The position numbers and the translations under genes were made by a program. DNA of 64,000 nt from Nocardioides coralli (GTDB taxonomy: Bacteria > Actinomycetota > Actinomycetes > Propionibacteriales > Nocardioidaceae), in NCBI RefSeq assembly GCF_019880385.1, contig NZ_CP082273.1, positions 2,666,001 to 2,730,000 of the forward strand, read 5' to 3'. Each line of letters opens with the position of its first letter. Position 1 is the first letter of the stretch. The notes beneath the pieces were generated by a model. The model ran no database searches. It had not been told where the DNA came from and worked only from the letters and a program-made list of their open reading frames with translations. Shown here piece after piece: positions 44,724 to 52,574 of the stretch.

Positions 44724-46120
44724 GGCACGGCGTACCAGAGCAGCAGCGCGATCACGAAGATCGAGAGCCCGAGCGTGGTCTCCATGACGGTCCAGGTGCG
44801 CAGGGTGGTCTTGACGTCCATGCCGAAGAACCGGCTGACCAGCCAGAAGCCGGAGTCGTTGACGTGCGACAGGACGGTCGCGCCGGCGGCGATGGCGAGC
44901 ACCAGGCAGACCAGGTCGACCGGGGACAGGTCGGCCTGGGCGGCCGCGGCGCTCAGCAGCCCCGCGGTGGTGGTGAGGGCGACCGTGGCCGAGCCCTGCG
45001 CGACCCGCAGCAGGGTGGCGATGACGAAGGCGGACACCACCAGCGGCAGACCGAGGTCGGCCAGCGCGTCGGAGAGGGCCTCGCCGATGCCGCTGTGTCG
45101 CAGCACGCCTCCGAACATACCGCCTGCGCCGGTGATGAGGATGATCGCGCAGATGGGGGCGAGGGCGTCATTGAGGATGGTCTCGACGCGGGCCAGGGAA
45201 CGGTCGCGGGTGCCGAGGGTGTAGGTCGCGAACAGCAGCGTGATCAGCAGCGCGACCGGCGTCTGACCGATGAAGACGAGCGCCTCGGCGAAGGTGGACT
45301 CCCCGATCGTGCCGGCGGTCATCAGCGTGGTGAGGACGGTGTTGAGCGCGATCAGGCCCAGCGGTAGCAGGAGCACGGCCAGGACGAGTCCGAAGCCGGG
45401 CGGGGTTCCGCGCTCGGTCGGGTCGTCGGGGTCGCCCGGCTTGTGTCCGGTCAGCAGGCTGTCGTCGACGGGCACGAAGATCTTGCCGGCGTAGAGCTTG
45501 GTGAAGAGGTAGACGCCGACGTACCAGGCCGCGACGGCGACGGGCGTGCCGATGAGCAGGGTGAGGCCGATGCTGGCCTCGAGCTCGGTGGCGGCGGTGA
45601 CCGGCCCCGGGTGGGGCGGCACGACCGCGTGCATCGCGGCGAAGGCGCCCGCGGCCGGCAGCGCGTAGATCAGGACCGAGCCGCCGAACCGCTTGGCGAC
45701 CGAGAAGATGATCGGCAGGAACACGACGAGGCCGGCGTCGAAGAAGATCGGGAAGCCGAAGAGCAGCGAGGCCACGCCGAGCGCGAAGGGCGCCCGCTTC
45801 TCCCCGAACGTGTTGATGAGGGTGTCGGCGAGGACCTGGGCTCCCCCGGTGACCTCGAGCAGCCGCCCGATCATCGCCCCGAGTCCGACCAGCAGCGCGA
45901 CCGCGCCCAGGGTCTTGCCGAAGAAGTAGGTGCTGACGAAGGCGACCTCGGAGAGCGGGATCTGGGTGACGATCGCGGTCAGGAAGCTGACCGACACCAG
46001 CGCGATGAACGCGTGCACCTTGAGCCGGATGATGAGGAACAGCAGCACCGCCACCGCTCCGACGGCGATGGCGAGCAGGACGCCGGCGCTGTAGGCCGGT
46101 GCGATCGGTGTGGGGTCCAC
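44720..46120 (-). CDS. gntP: Gluconate:H+ symporter (GntP family)
   Basis: A 466-residue transporter with about twelve membrane segments; GntP signatures include GLGAMIGRLLEVTGGAQ and the loop between halves. It imports gluconate, consistent with the overlapping gluconokinase gene. Start GTG 46120. No gluconate repressor gene is nearby, so regulation is unseen. The 105 bases upstream hold a 13-bp tandem duplication at 46205-46230. Confidence 0.92.
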   Translation of the reverse strand: MDPTPIAPAYSAGVLLAIAVGAVAVLLFLIIRLKVHAFIALVSVSFLTAIVTQIPLSEVAFVSTYFFGKTLGAVALLVGLGAMIGRLLEVTGGAQVLADTLINTFGEKRAPFALGVASLLFGFPIFFDAGLVVFLPIIFSVAKRFGGSVLIYALPAAGAFAAMHAVVPPHPGPVTAATELEASIGLTLLIGTPVAVAAWYVGVYLFTKLYAGKIFVPVDDSLLTGHKPGDPDDPTERGTPPGFGLVLAVLLLPLGLIALNTVLTTLMTAGTIGESTFAEALVFIGQTPVALLITLLFATYTLGTRDRSLARVETILNDALAPICAIILITGAGGMFGGVLRHSGIGEALSDALADLGLPLVVSAFVIATLLRVAQGSATVALTTTAGLLSAAAAQADLSPVDLVCLVLAIAAGATVLSHVNDSGFWLVSRFFGMDVKTTLRTWTVMETTLGLSIFVIALLLWYAVP

Positions 46121-46204
46121 GAGTTCTCCGAGACGTGTCGAGACGGGTGCGGGGAGTGCGGCTCGACCCTAGGCGAGGCGTGCCACCCCCCGCAGCACCC
46201 GTCC

Positions 46205-46230
46205 GGGCGGTCTCAGCGGGCGGTCTCAGC
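46205..46230. repeat. 13-bp tandem duplication at the end of the MFS gene
   Basis: GGGCGGTCTCAGC occurs twice in tandem (46205-46217 and 46218-46230). The second copy contains the stop codon of the MFS gene at 46226-46228. Confidence 0.75.
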
Positions 46231-47713
46231 AGCCGACGGGGTCGGGCTCCCCCGTCGGGTCGACCTCCTCGACCGGCGCGGGCCCCGCACCGGGCACGCG
46301 GCTGGGCAGCAGGAAGACGAGCGCGACCACGCTGAGCGAGATCAGTGCGGCAGCACCGAACGCCCACTGGACGCCACCGACGAAGGCGGCCGACTCCGAC
46401 GCACCGGCGTCGAGCAGGGCGTTGGAGCGCGAGGCGAGCACCGTGACGGAGACCGCGGTGCCGATCGCGGCCGCGACCTGCTGGCTGGTGCCGAGCAGTG
46501 AGGAGCCGTGGGAGTAGAGGTGGGGCGGCAGCGCGCCGAGGCTGATGGTGAACACCGGCGTGAAGAGTGCGGCCAGGCTGACCATCATCACGACGTGCCC
46601 GGCGAGCACGACGGCGTACGGCGTGGTCTCGCCGACCCGGCTGAGCATGCCCAGCCCGATCACGAGGCCGATCGCGCCCGGGACCACCAACGGCTTGGCG
46701 CCGACCCGGTCGAAGGCGCGTCCGACGCGCGGACCCAGCAGGCCCATGGCCAGGCCGCCGGGGGCGACCAGCAGGCCGGTCTCGAGCGGCGTGAGGCCGC
46801 GGAGGTCCTGCAGGTAGAGCGGCAGCAGGATCATCGCGCCCAACATGGCGAGGAACGACACCGACTGGACGGTCACGCCCACGGCGTACGTGCGGTGGCT
46901 GAGGACCCGCAGGTCGAGCAGCGGCATGTCGCGGCGCTGGAGCGCGCGCTGCCGGAGCAGGAAGGCGGCGACCACGACCAGGCCGGCGCCGACGAGAGCG
47001 AGCGCGGGCACGCCGGATCCCTCGGCGGCCCCGATCCGGCTCAGGCCGTAGACCAGGGTGCCGAAGCCGAGCGCGGCGAGGCCGATGCTGGGGACGTCGA
47101 GGCGGCTCGGGCGAGTCTCCCCGACGTCGGTGAGCTTGCGCAGCGCGAGCACGGTGACGAGGCCCGCGACCGGCAGCACCAGGCCGAAGAGCCAGCGCCA
47201 CGAGGCGAGCTGCAGCACGACGCCGGAGACGGCAGGCCCGAGGGCGGGGGCGACCGAGATCGCGAGCGTGACGTTGCCCATCACCCGGCCGCGGTCGTGC
47301 TCGGGCACGATCGTCATCAGCGTGGTCATCAGCAGCGGCAGCATCACCGCGGTGCCGGCGGCCTGCACGATGCGCCCCATCACCAGGAGCCAGAAGACCG
47401 GTGCCAGCGCGGAGAGCAGGGTGCCGGCGAGGAAGACCGTCATGGCGGTGGTGAACGCCTGCCGGGTGGTGACCCGCTGCAGGAACCAGCCGGTGACGGG
47501 GATGACGACGGCCATGGTGAGCATGAAGGCGGTCGAGAGCCACTGGGCGCTGCGCGCCGTGACCTCGAGCTCCTGCATCAGCCGCGGGATGGCGTTGACC
47601 ATGATGGTCTCGTTGAGGATCACCACGAAGGTGGCGAGCACCAGCCAGCGCAGGACGGCGTACGGCGACTCGTTGGTGCGCTCCACGACGGGTGTCGCGG
47701 TCGACTCGGACAT
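46226..47713 (-). CDS. MFS multidrug exporter (DHA2 family)
   Basis: A 495-residue permease with about fourteen membrane helices. VILNETIMVNAIPRLM and TGWFLQRVTTRQAFT match the DHA2/EmrB-type motif A region, and GRIVQAAGTAVMLPLLM is motif B/C-like. Such proteins export drugs or metabolites by proton exchange. Start ATG 47713. No adjacent regulator is obvious. The upstream spacer to 47883 holds nothing I can name. Confidence 0.9.
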   Translation of the reverse strand: MSESTATPVVERTNESPYAVLRWLVLATFVVILNETIMVNAIPRLMQELEVTARSAQWLSTAFMLTMAVVIPVTGWFLQRVTTRQAFTTAMTVFLAGTLLSALAPVFWLLVMGRIVQAAGTAVMLPLLMTTLMTIVPEHDRGRVMGNVTLAISVAPALGPAVSGVVLQLASWRWLFGLVLPVAGLVTVLALRKLTDVGETRPSRLDVPSIGLAALGFGTLVYGLSRIGAAEGSGVPALALVGAGLVVVAAFLLRQRALQRRDMPLLDLRVLSHRTYAVGVTVQSVSFLAMLGAMILLPLYLQDLRGLTPLETGLLVAPGGLAMGLLGPRVGRAFDRVGAKPLVVPGAIGLVIGLGMLSRVGETTPYAVVLAGHVVMMVSLAALFTPVFTISLGALPPHLYSHGSSLLGTSQQVAAAIGTAVSVTVLASRSNALLDAGASESAAFVGGVQWAFGAAALISLSVVALVFLLPSRVPGAGPAPVEEVDPTGEPDPVGC

Positions 47714-47882
47714 GCGTGTACTCCTGGCGTGCGTGGTGGAGGCGACCCGGCGGCTGGTACCGCGGGGCCGAGGTCGCCCGGCCGTTCACCGGTGGTCGTC
47801 CTGCGCAAGTCGACCGCCGTGCTGGGCAGAACTCATCGCACCACGGACCCATTCCCCGACGCGACCGAATTTCTCGGCTGGG

Positions 47883-48329
47883 TCAGTCCAGCCGGACGAC
47901 GGCCGAGGCCTCGGCCGAGACGATGGTCCGCTCCGGCGAGCCGGGGACGGTGAGCGGAAGGTCGAGCGGCGCGCGGACCCGGAGGGTGACGCGCTCGGCC
48001 GACGCGTCGAACCCGAGCTCCCACGTGAGGCCGGGATAGGAGCCGTGGGCCCGGGTCGCGCGCAGGTGGTCGACCACGGCGGCGTGGGCGAGCGCGCGCT
48101 GCTGCTGCAGCGACTCCTGCACACCGATGCCCTCGCCGTAGAGGTGCGCCTCGTTGCGCGAGCCGGCGTCGGCGGCCGCCAGGACGGCCCCGTCGGCCAC
48201 GCTGGACAGCCCCTGCCGCTGGAGGTAGGCCGCCGTCGCGTCGACCACGACACCCACCGCCATCAGCAGCACGAGCGCCAGGCCGACGATCAGCACCGTC
48301 GTCTGGCCGCGGTCGGAGCGCCGGCTCAC
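47883..48329 (-). CDS. TadG-like (Rv3654c-type) pilus-associated protein
   Basis: A 148-residue protein beginning at GTG 48329 with DRGQTTVLIVGLALVLLMAVGVVVD, the pseudopilin-like N-terminus of TadG-type proteins, then AAYLQRQGLSSVADGAVLAAADA. The C-terminus is beta-rich. It is the last gene of the Tad operon; its GTG overlaps the preceding stop by four bases. Probably an envelope component needed for Tad pilus assembly; exact role unknown. Confidence 0.82.
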   Translation of the reverse strand: MSRRSDRGQTTVLIVGLALVLLMAVGVVVDATAAYLQRQGLSSVADGAVLAAADAGSRNEAHLYGEGIGVQESLQQQRALAHAAVVDHLRATRAHGSYPGLTWELGFDASAERVTLRVRAPLDLPLTVPGSPERTIVSAEASAVVRLD

Positions 48330-48763
48330 GAGAAGTCCCGGAACTGGCCGATCGGCACGGTGTGGGTGGAGTCGAGCCGGAAGCTCGGCGCTCCGCCACC
48401 GAGCACGGCCGGGAGCAGCGGGAGCCGGACCCGCGACCAGACCTGCACCGTGATCACCGCCCCGGGGGTGTGGCACGGCGTCGCGTCGCAGCTGATGTCG
48501 AAGCGGAACTGCTGGTCGGGTCCCCCCTGGTCGACCAGGCTCTGCCGGATCGCCGAACGCGCCCGCTCGATTCCGGCGACGTCGGAGTCGGCCAGCGCGT
48601 AGGCCCGCGCGGCCGACCGGGCGGCCCCGGTCACCGCGAACGCGCCGCGCTGGACCTCGAAGACCGACAGCACGATCCACAGCACCGGCACCAGCAGCAG
48701 CACCCCCAGCCACACCACCTCCACCAGCGCGCTGCCGCCGTCGCTGCGTCGCGGTCGCCTCAC
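48326..48763 (-). CDS. TadE-family minor pseudopilin-like protein
   Basis: A 145-residue protein: SDGGSALVEVVWLGVLLLVPVLWIVLSVFEVQRG, a short basic leader followed by Gly, a Glu five residues into the hydrophobic stretch, and one TM. This is a TadE-type prepilin signal. It contains a cysteine pair (CDATPC). GTG 48763 overlaps the upstream stop by four bases (GTGA). Confidence 0.83.
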   Translation of the reverse strand: MRRPRRSDGGSALVEVVWLGVLLLVPVLWIVLSVFEVQRGAFAVTGAARSAARAYALADSDVAGIERARSAIRQSLVDQGGPDQQFRFDISCDATPCHTPGAVITVQVWSRVRLPLLPAVLGGGAPSFRLDSTHTVPIGQFRDFS

Positions 48764-49149
48764 GGTGCTTCCTCGACGGCGTGGCCGACCACGTCGAGAC
48801 CGATCGCGGGCCCCCCGATCCCGAGCGCCGGCACGCTGGCGTGCACCACGACCTCGACCGTGAGCTGCCCGCCCAGGGAGACGGTGCGGACGTCGACGTG
48901 CCGTGCGAAACGACCCGACACCGCCGCCCCCACCTGCTCGCGCGTGCGGCGCTCACCGTCCGCGAGGTCACGGTCGAAGGCAGCCGCGTGGCGTGCCCCC
49001 TCGGCGGCGGCATTGGCCAGGGTGTTGCGGACGAAGAGCACCAGCCCCACCTGCAGCACGCCGAGGAACAACGGGATCAGCACCACCAGCACGAGGACGA
49101 AGTCGGCCACCGCAGCACCGCGAGCTGAACGGCGTACGGGGCAGAGCAC
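48760..49149 (-). CDS. TadE-family protein
   Basis: A 129-residue protein starting at GTG 49149. SARGAAVADFVLVLVVLIPLFLGVLQVGLVLFV is the pilin-like leader and membrane helix; NTLANAAAEGARHAA follows, typical of TadE. It probably forms an inner part of the pilus. Coupled to the next gene by a 4-base overlap, and it starts 4 bases before the stop of the pilin-like gene at 49154. Confidence 0.84.
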   Translation of the reverse strand: MLCPVRRSARGAAVADFVLVLVVLIPLFLGVLQVGLVLFVRNTLANAAAEGARHAAAFDRDLADGERRTREQVGAAVSGRFARHVDVRTVSLGGQLTVEVVVHASVPALGIGGPAIGLDVVGHAVEEAP

Positions 49150-49153
49150 GACG

Positions 49154-49342
49154 TCAGCTGACGGAGTTGAGCGCGGACCGCAGCAGCTCACGGAACTCGT
49201 CGCGGGCGATGCCGTAGATCAGTGCGACCAGGCCGGCGGTCATCACGGTGACCAGCACCCACCCCGGTACGTCGCCGCGATCGTCCCGCGGCGCGATCAG
49301 GGCCAGGTGGCCTCGGAGCAGCAGCTCGTTGATAGGGGTCAT
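49154..49342 (-). CDS. 62-residue Flp-pilin-like protein
   Basis: A 62-residue protein with one hydrophobic helix (WVLVTVMTAGLVALIYGIA) preceded by RDDRGDVPG, located where Tad clusters encode the major Flp pilin. A strong GAGAGAGGAA ribosome site precedes the ATG at 49342. The Glu five residues into the mature hydrophobic segment, usual in Flp pilins, is not seen; the order is V-P-G-W instead of T-A-E-Y. So the pilin assignment rests mainly on position and size. Confidence 0.6.
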   Translation of the reverse strand: MTPINELLLRGHLALIAPRDDRGDVPGWVLVTVMTAGLVALIYGIARDEFRELLRSALNSVS

Positions 49343-49373
49343 GCGTTCCTCTCTCGATTCGATCGACAGGTCG

Positions 49374-50300
49374 TCAGGGGGTGGTCAGCGACAGGCCGAT
49401 GACGCCCGGCCAGAAGGCGAAGAACACCGTCACCGGCAGCACGAGGAACACGACCGGGACCATCATCAGGACCTCCTTGCGGGCAGCGGTCTCGATGAGC
49501 TCGCGACGGCCGGCCTCGCGCACGTCGGCGGCCTGGGCGTGGAGCACGTCGGCGAGCGGCGTGCCGCGCTCGACGGCCACGGCGATCCCCTGGGCGAAGC
49601 GGCAGACGAGCGGCTGCCCGGACCGGGCGGCCCACTGGTCGAAGGCGTCACCCACCGGTCTGCCGGTGCGTACGTCGGCCAGCACGCGGGCGAGCTCGCG
49701 CGAGAGCTCGCCGCCACTGCGGCGAACGACGCGGTCGAGCGCGGCCACGGGCCCCTCGCCCGCGGCGACGGCGAGGGCGAGCAGCTCTGCCACCGCAGGG
49801 AACTCCAGCAGCATGGCCCGCTCGCGGTCACGCACCTGGCTGCTCAGGTGGTGGTCGCGCCAGATGACCCCGAGCGCCAGGCCCACGAGGCAGAGCAGGG
49901 CCGAGGACAGCGGGTCGGCGCCACCGGTGAGCGACCGGACGACGCCGTAGCCGGCGGCGACGGCGAAGCCGACGAGTCCCCAGACGACCTGCTGCACCCG
50001 GAACTCGTGGACCGACTGGTCGAGACCTGCCTGCTCGAGGCGTCGCCGTACGGATGCGGCACCACCGAGGACCCGCTCGACGGCGTGGGCGGCGACCCGC
50101 AGGAGGGGGCCGAAGACGCCGCCGACCGCGCCCGTCGAGGCGAGGGGCGCGGTGCCGCCGAGCTCCGGAAGGTCGCGCAGGTAGGGCAGGACACGGATCG
50201 CGAGCTGGGGGCGTCGGATCGCCGAGACCCGCGCCCACACCAGCAGCAGTCCCGCCGCCACGACCAGACCGAGCACGGCACCCCACGACGCCAGCGTCAC
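49374..50300 (-). CDS. tadC: Tad pilus assembly membrane protein TadC-like
   Basis: A 308-residue inner-membrane T2SF (GspF-like) protein. Hydrophobic segments at the N-terminus, the middle and the C-terminus (VPVVFLVLPVTVFFAFWPG) flank a cytoplasmic helical part with EFPAVAELLALAVAAGEGP and SGGELSRELARVLADVRTGRPVG. It cooperates with the TadA ATPase. Start GTG 50300, overlapping the TadB-like stop by four bases. Confidence 0.9.
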   Translation of the reverse strand: MTLASWGAVLGLVVAAGLLLVWARVSAIRRPQLAIRVLPYLRDLPELGGTAPLASTGAVGGVFGPLLRVAAHAVERVLGGAASVRRRLEQAGLDQSVHEFRVQQVVWGLVGFAVAAGYGVVRSLTGGADPLSSALLCLVGLALGVIWRDHHLSSQVRDRERAMLLEFPAVAELLALAVAAGEGPVAALDRVVRRSGGELSRELARVLADVRTGRPVGDAFDQWAARSGQPLVCRFAQGIAVAVERGTPLADVLHAQAADVREAGRRELIETAARKEVLMMVPVVFLVLPVTVFFAFWPGVIGLSLTTP

Positions 50301-51148
50301 GTCAGCACCCGCCGTTCGACCGGGAGCCGACCGATGCGCATCATCAGCCGGTAGGCCACCACGCAGGCAGCGGCACCGGAGGCGAGAACCAGCGCGCCAC
50401 CGGGTGAGGCGTAGCGCTGGATCACCGCGGTCTGGGGCGTCATGAACAGCAGCACCACCCAGGGTGCGGCCACCGCCAACCGGGCTCCGTTGACCGCCCA
50501 GGCCTGCCGGGCCTCCATCTCGGAACGGGTCCGCGCCTCGTCCCGCAGGTAGCCGGACAGGTTGCGGAGCAACCGGCCGAGCTCGCCCCCGCCCACCTCG
50601 CGGGCCAGGCGCAGCCCCTCCACCACGCGGTCGCCGACCGGGTCGGCGAGCCGGTCCTTGAGCCGGTCGAGGCACTCCCCGAAGCGGCCGGAGAGCTGGT
50701 AGTCGGTGGCGAAGGCAGCGAACGCCGGGCGCAGCGGCTCGGGTCCGCGGACGGCGAGGTTCGCGAGCGCGTCGGGCAGCGACATGCCGGCACGTACGGC
50801 GGAGGCCAGGTTGTCGACGGCCTCCGGCCAGACCTGGGCCAGCTCGCGGAGCCGTCGGCGGCCACGGGCCCTGACGACCGCGACGGGGGCACCGCCGGCG
50901 ATGACGGCGAAGCTCAGGGCCACCGGCGGCGCACCCGACACCAGCTGGACGAGGACACCGGCGCCGAGACCCAGGATCAGGCACATCGCCACGAAGCTGC
51001 CGCTGCTCACCTGGTCGAGGTCGGCCCGGGCCAGCATCGTCCGCAGCCGCGGCTCGTGCGACTGCGTCCTCGTCTCGTGCGGGAGCGCCAGCGCCGACCA
51101 CACGAGCAACAGGCCGACGCCGAGTCCGAGCCCGACCAGGGCGCCCAT
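50297..51148 (-). CDS. tadB: Tad pilus assembly membrane protein TadB-like
   Basis: A 283-residue T2SF-domain protein with several membrane segments; the motif WPEAVDNLASAVRAGMSLPDAL and the segment FGECLDRLKDRLADPVGDRVVEGLRLAREVGGGEL match TadB. It forms the inner-membrane platform with TadC. ATG 51148 overlaps the TadA stop by one base (TGATG). Confidence 0.92.
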   Translation of the reverse strand: MGALVGLGLGVGLLLVWSALALPHETRTQSHEPRLRTMLARADLDQVSSGSFVAMCLILGLGAGVLVQLVSGAPPVALSFAVIAGGAPVAVVRARGRRRLRELAQVWPEAVDNLASAVRAGMSLPDALANLAVRGPEPLRPAFAAFATDYQLSGRFGECLDRLKDRLADPVGDRVVEGLRLAREVGGGELGRLLRNLSGYLRDEARTRSEMEARQAWAVNGARLAVAAPWVVLLFMTPQTAVIQRYASPGGALVLASGAAACVVAYRLMMRIGRLPVERRVLT

Positions 51149-52395
51149 CAGCGGTCGACCTCGAGCAGCGCCTGGACGTCGATGCCGAGCCGGTCGAACC
51201 GTTCGCGTCGCGGTGACGTGCCCCGGGCTCGACGCAGCTCTCCCTGCACCGTCTCGAAGAGGGGCTCGGTCTCGATGACGTCGTTCTCGACCCGGCCGGG
51301 CACGGCGACGACCTCCTGCACCCGCCGCCGGCCGTGGTGGTCGAGCGCCAGGTGGACGACCAGGTCGACAGACGCGGCCACCGTCGGGACCACGAACCGG
51401 GCCGAGATGTTCTCCCCGGCCAGGAGGGGCAGGGTGCACATCTTGACCAGCGCCTCGCGCGCGGAGTTGGCGTGGATCGTGCACATGCCGGGCAGCCCGG
51501 CGTTGAGGGCCAGCAGGAGGTCCATGCACTCCTCGGCGCGCACCTCGCCCACGACCAGGCGACTCGGTCGCATGCGCAGGCTCTCCTTGACCAGGTCGCG
51601 CAGCGTGATCTCCCCGGTGCCCTCCAACCCGGCCTGCCGGGTCTGCATCGGCACCCAGTCGGGGTGGGGGAAGCGCAGCTCGAAGACCTCTTCGACGGAC
51701 ACGACGCGCTCTCCACCAGGGATCGCGGCGGCGAGCGTGTTGAGCAGCGTCGTCTTGCCGGCCTGCGTCCCACCGGCCACCAGGATGTTGAGGCCGGCAC
51801 GCACCGCAGCCTGGAAGTAGGCCGCGGCCGCCGGGGTGATGCTGCCGAGCTCGACGAGCCCCTGCAGGGTCGTGGCGCGCAGCACGAACTTGCGGATGTT
51901 GACCGCCGAGAAGCCCCGGCTGATGCCCTCGAGGACTACGTGGAGCCGGTGGCCCTCGGGCAGCATCGCGTCGACGAACGGTCGGCTGATGTCGATGCGT
52001 CGACCGCTGGACTTGAGCATGCGCTCGACCAGCTCCTGAACCTGTGCGGTCGAGAGCATCAGGTTGGTCAGCTCGTGACGACCGTTGCGCGCCACGAAGA
52101 CGCGGCTGGGGTCGTTGATCCAGATCTCTTCGACGGCCGGGTCGTCGAGGAAGGGCTGCAGCGGTCCGAAGCCCGACACCCGGGCGACGAGCTCACCGAC
52201 CACCGAGTCAGCGTCGGTCACGGGGGCGACGACGCCGGTGAGCGAGCGCTGGTCGTGGTCGCGGACCACGTCCTCGGCCATGCGGCGCACCAGCCCGGAG
52301 TCGCGCTGCGGGTCGACGCCCTTGCGGCGTACGTGGTCGCGCAGCTGGGCGTCGAGGGTCTCGACGAGTGTCGCGTGGGCGTCGGTCACCGACAT
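51148..52395 (-). CDS. tadA: Tad/CpaF-type secretion ATPase
   Basis: A 415-residue hexameric ATPase: Walker A GGTQAGKTTLLN, Walker B and Asp box RLVVGEVRAEE, a His box in GMCTIHANSAREAL. An N-terminal FGPLQPFLDDPAVEEIWIND domain is typical of CpaF. It energises pilus extension or retraction. First gene of the operon; no TadZ/Ssd homologue precedes it, and the next upstream gene is a GAF histidine kinase 179 bases away. Confidence 0.95.
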   Translation of the reverse strand: MSVTDAHATLVETLDAQLRDHVRRKGVDPQRDSGLVRRMAEDVVRDHDQRSLTGVVAPVTDADSVVGELVARVSGFGPLQPFLDDPAVEEIWINDPSRVFVARNGRHELTNLMLSTAQVQELVERMLKSSGRRIDISRPFVDAMLPEGHRLHVVLEGISRGFSAVNIRKFVLRATTLQGLVELGSITPAAAAYFQAAVRAGLNILVAGGTQAGKTTLLNTLAAAIPGGERVVSVEEVFELRFPHPDWVPMQTRQAGLEGTGEITLRDLVKESLRMRPSRLVVGEVRAEECMDLLLALNAGLPGMCTIHANSAREALVKMCTLPLLAGENISARFVVPTVAASVDLVVHLALDHHGRRRVQEVVAVPGRVENDVIETEPLFETVQGELRRARGTSPRRERFDRLGIDVQALLEVDR

Positions 52396-52574
52396 GCCAG
52401 GTCCTGTCCCGAGTGAGGTCCTTGGCCAGCAACCTAGGTCTCTTCGGCCACGATCGGGAGGGCCACCGCCAAATCTGTGGACGGTGAGACCAGCGGGACA
52501 GACGTGGTCGCCGTCCGAGCGTGGTCCCGGGTGCGGGCGGCAGCCCGAGGGACTCAGGACCGGTCGTCGAGGGC

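Noticed and set aside
45168-47852. 894-codon open frame antisense to the gluconate permease and MFS exporter
   Set aside because: It has no domain motif, is Arg/Pro-rich throughout, and covers two well-supported membrane-protein genes in another frame. It is an artefact of high GC.
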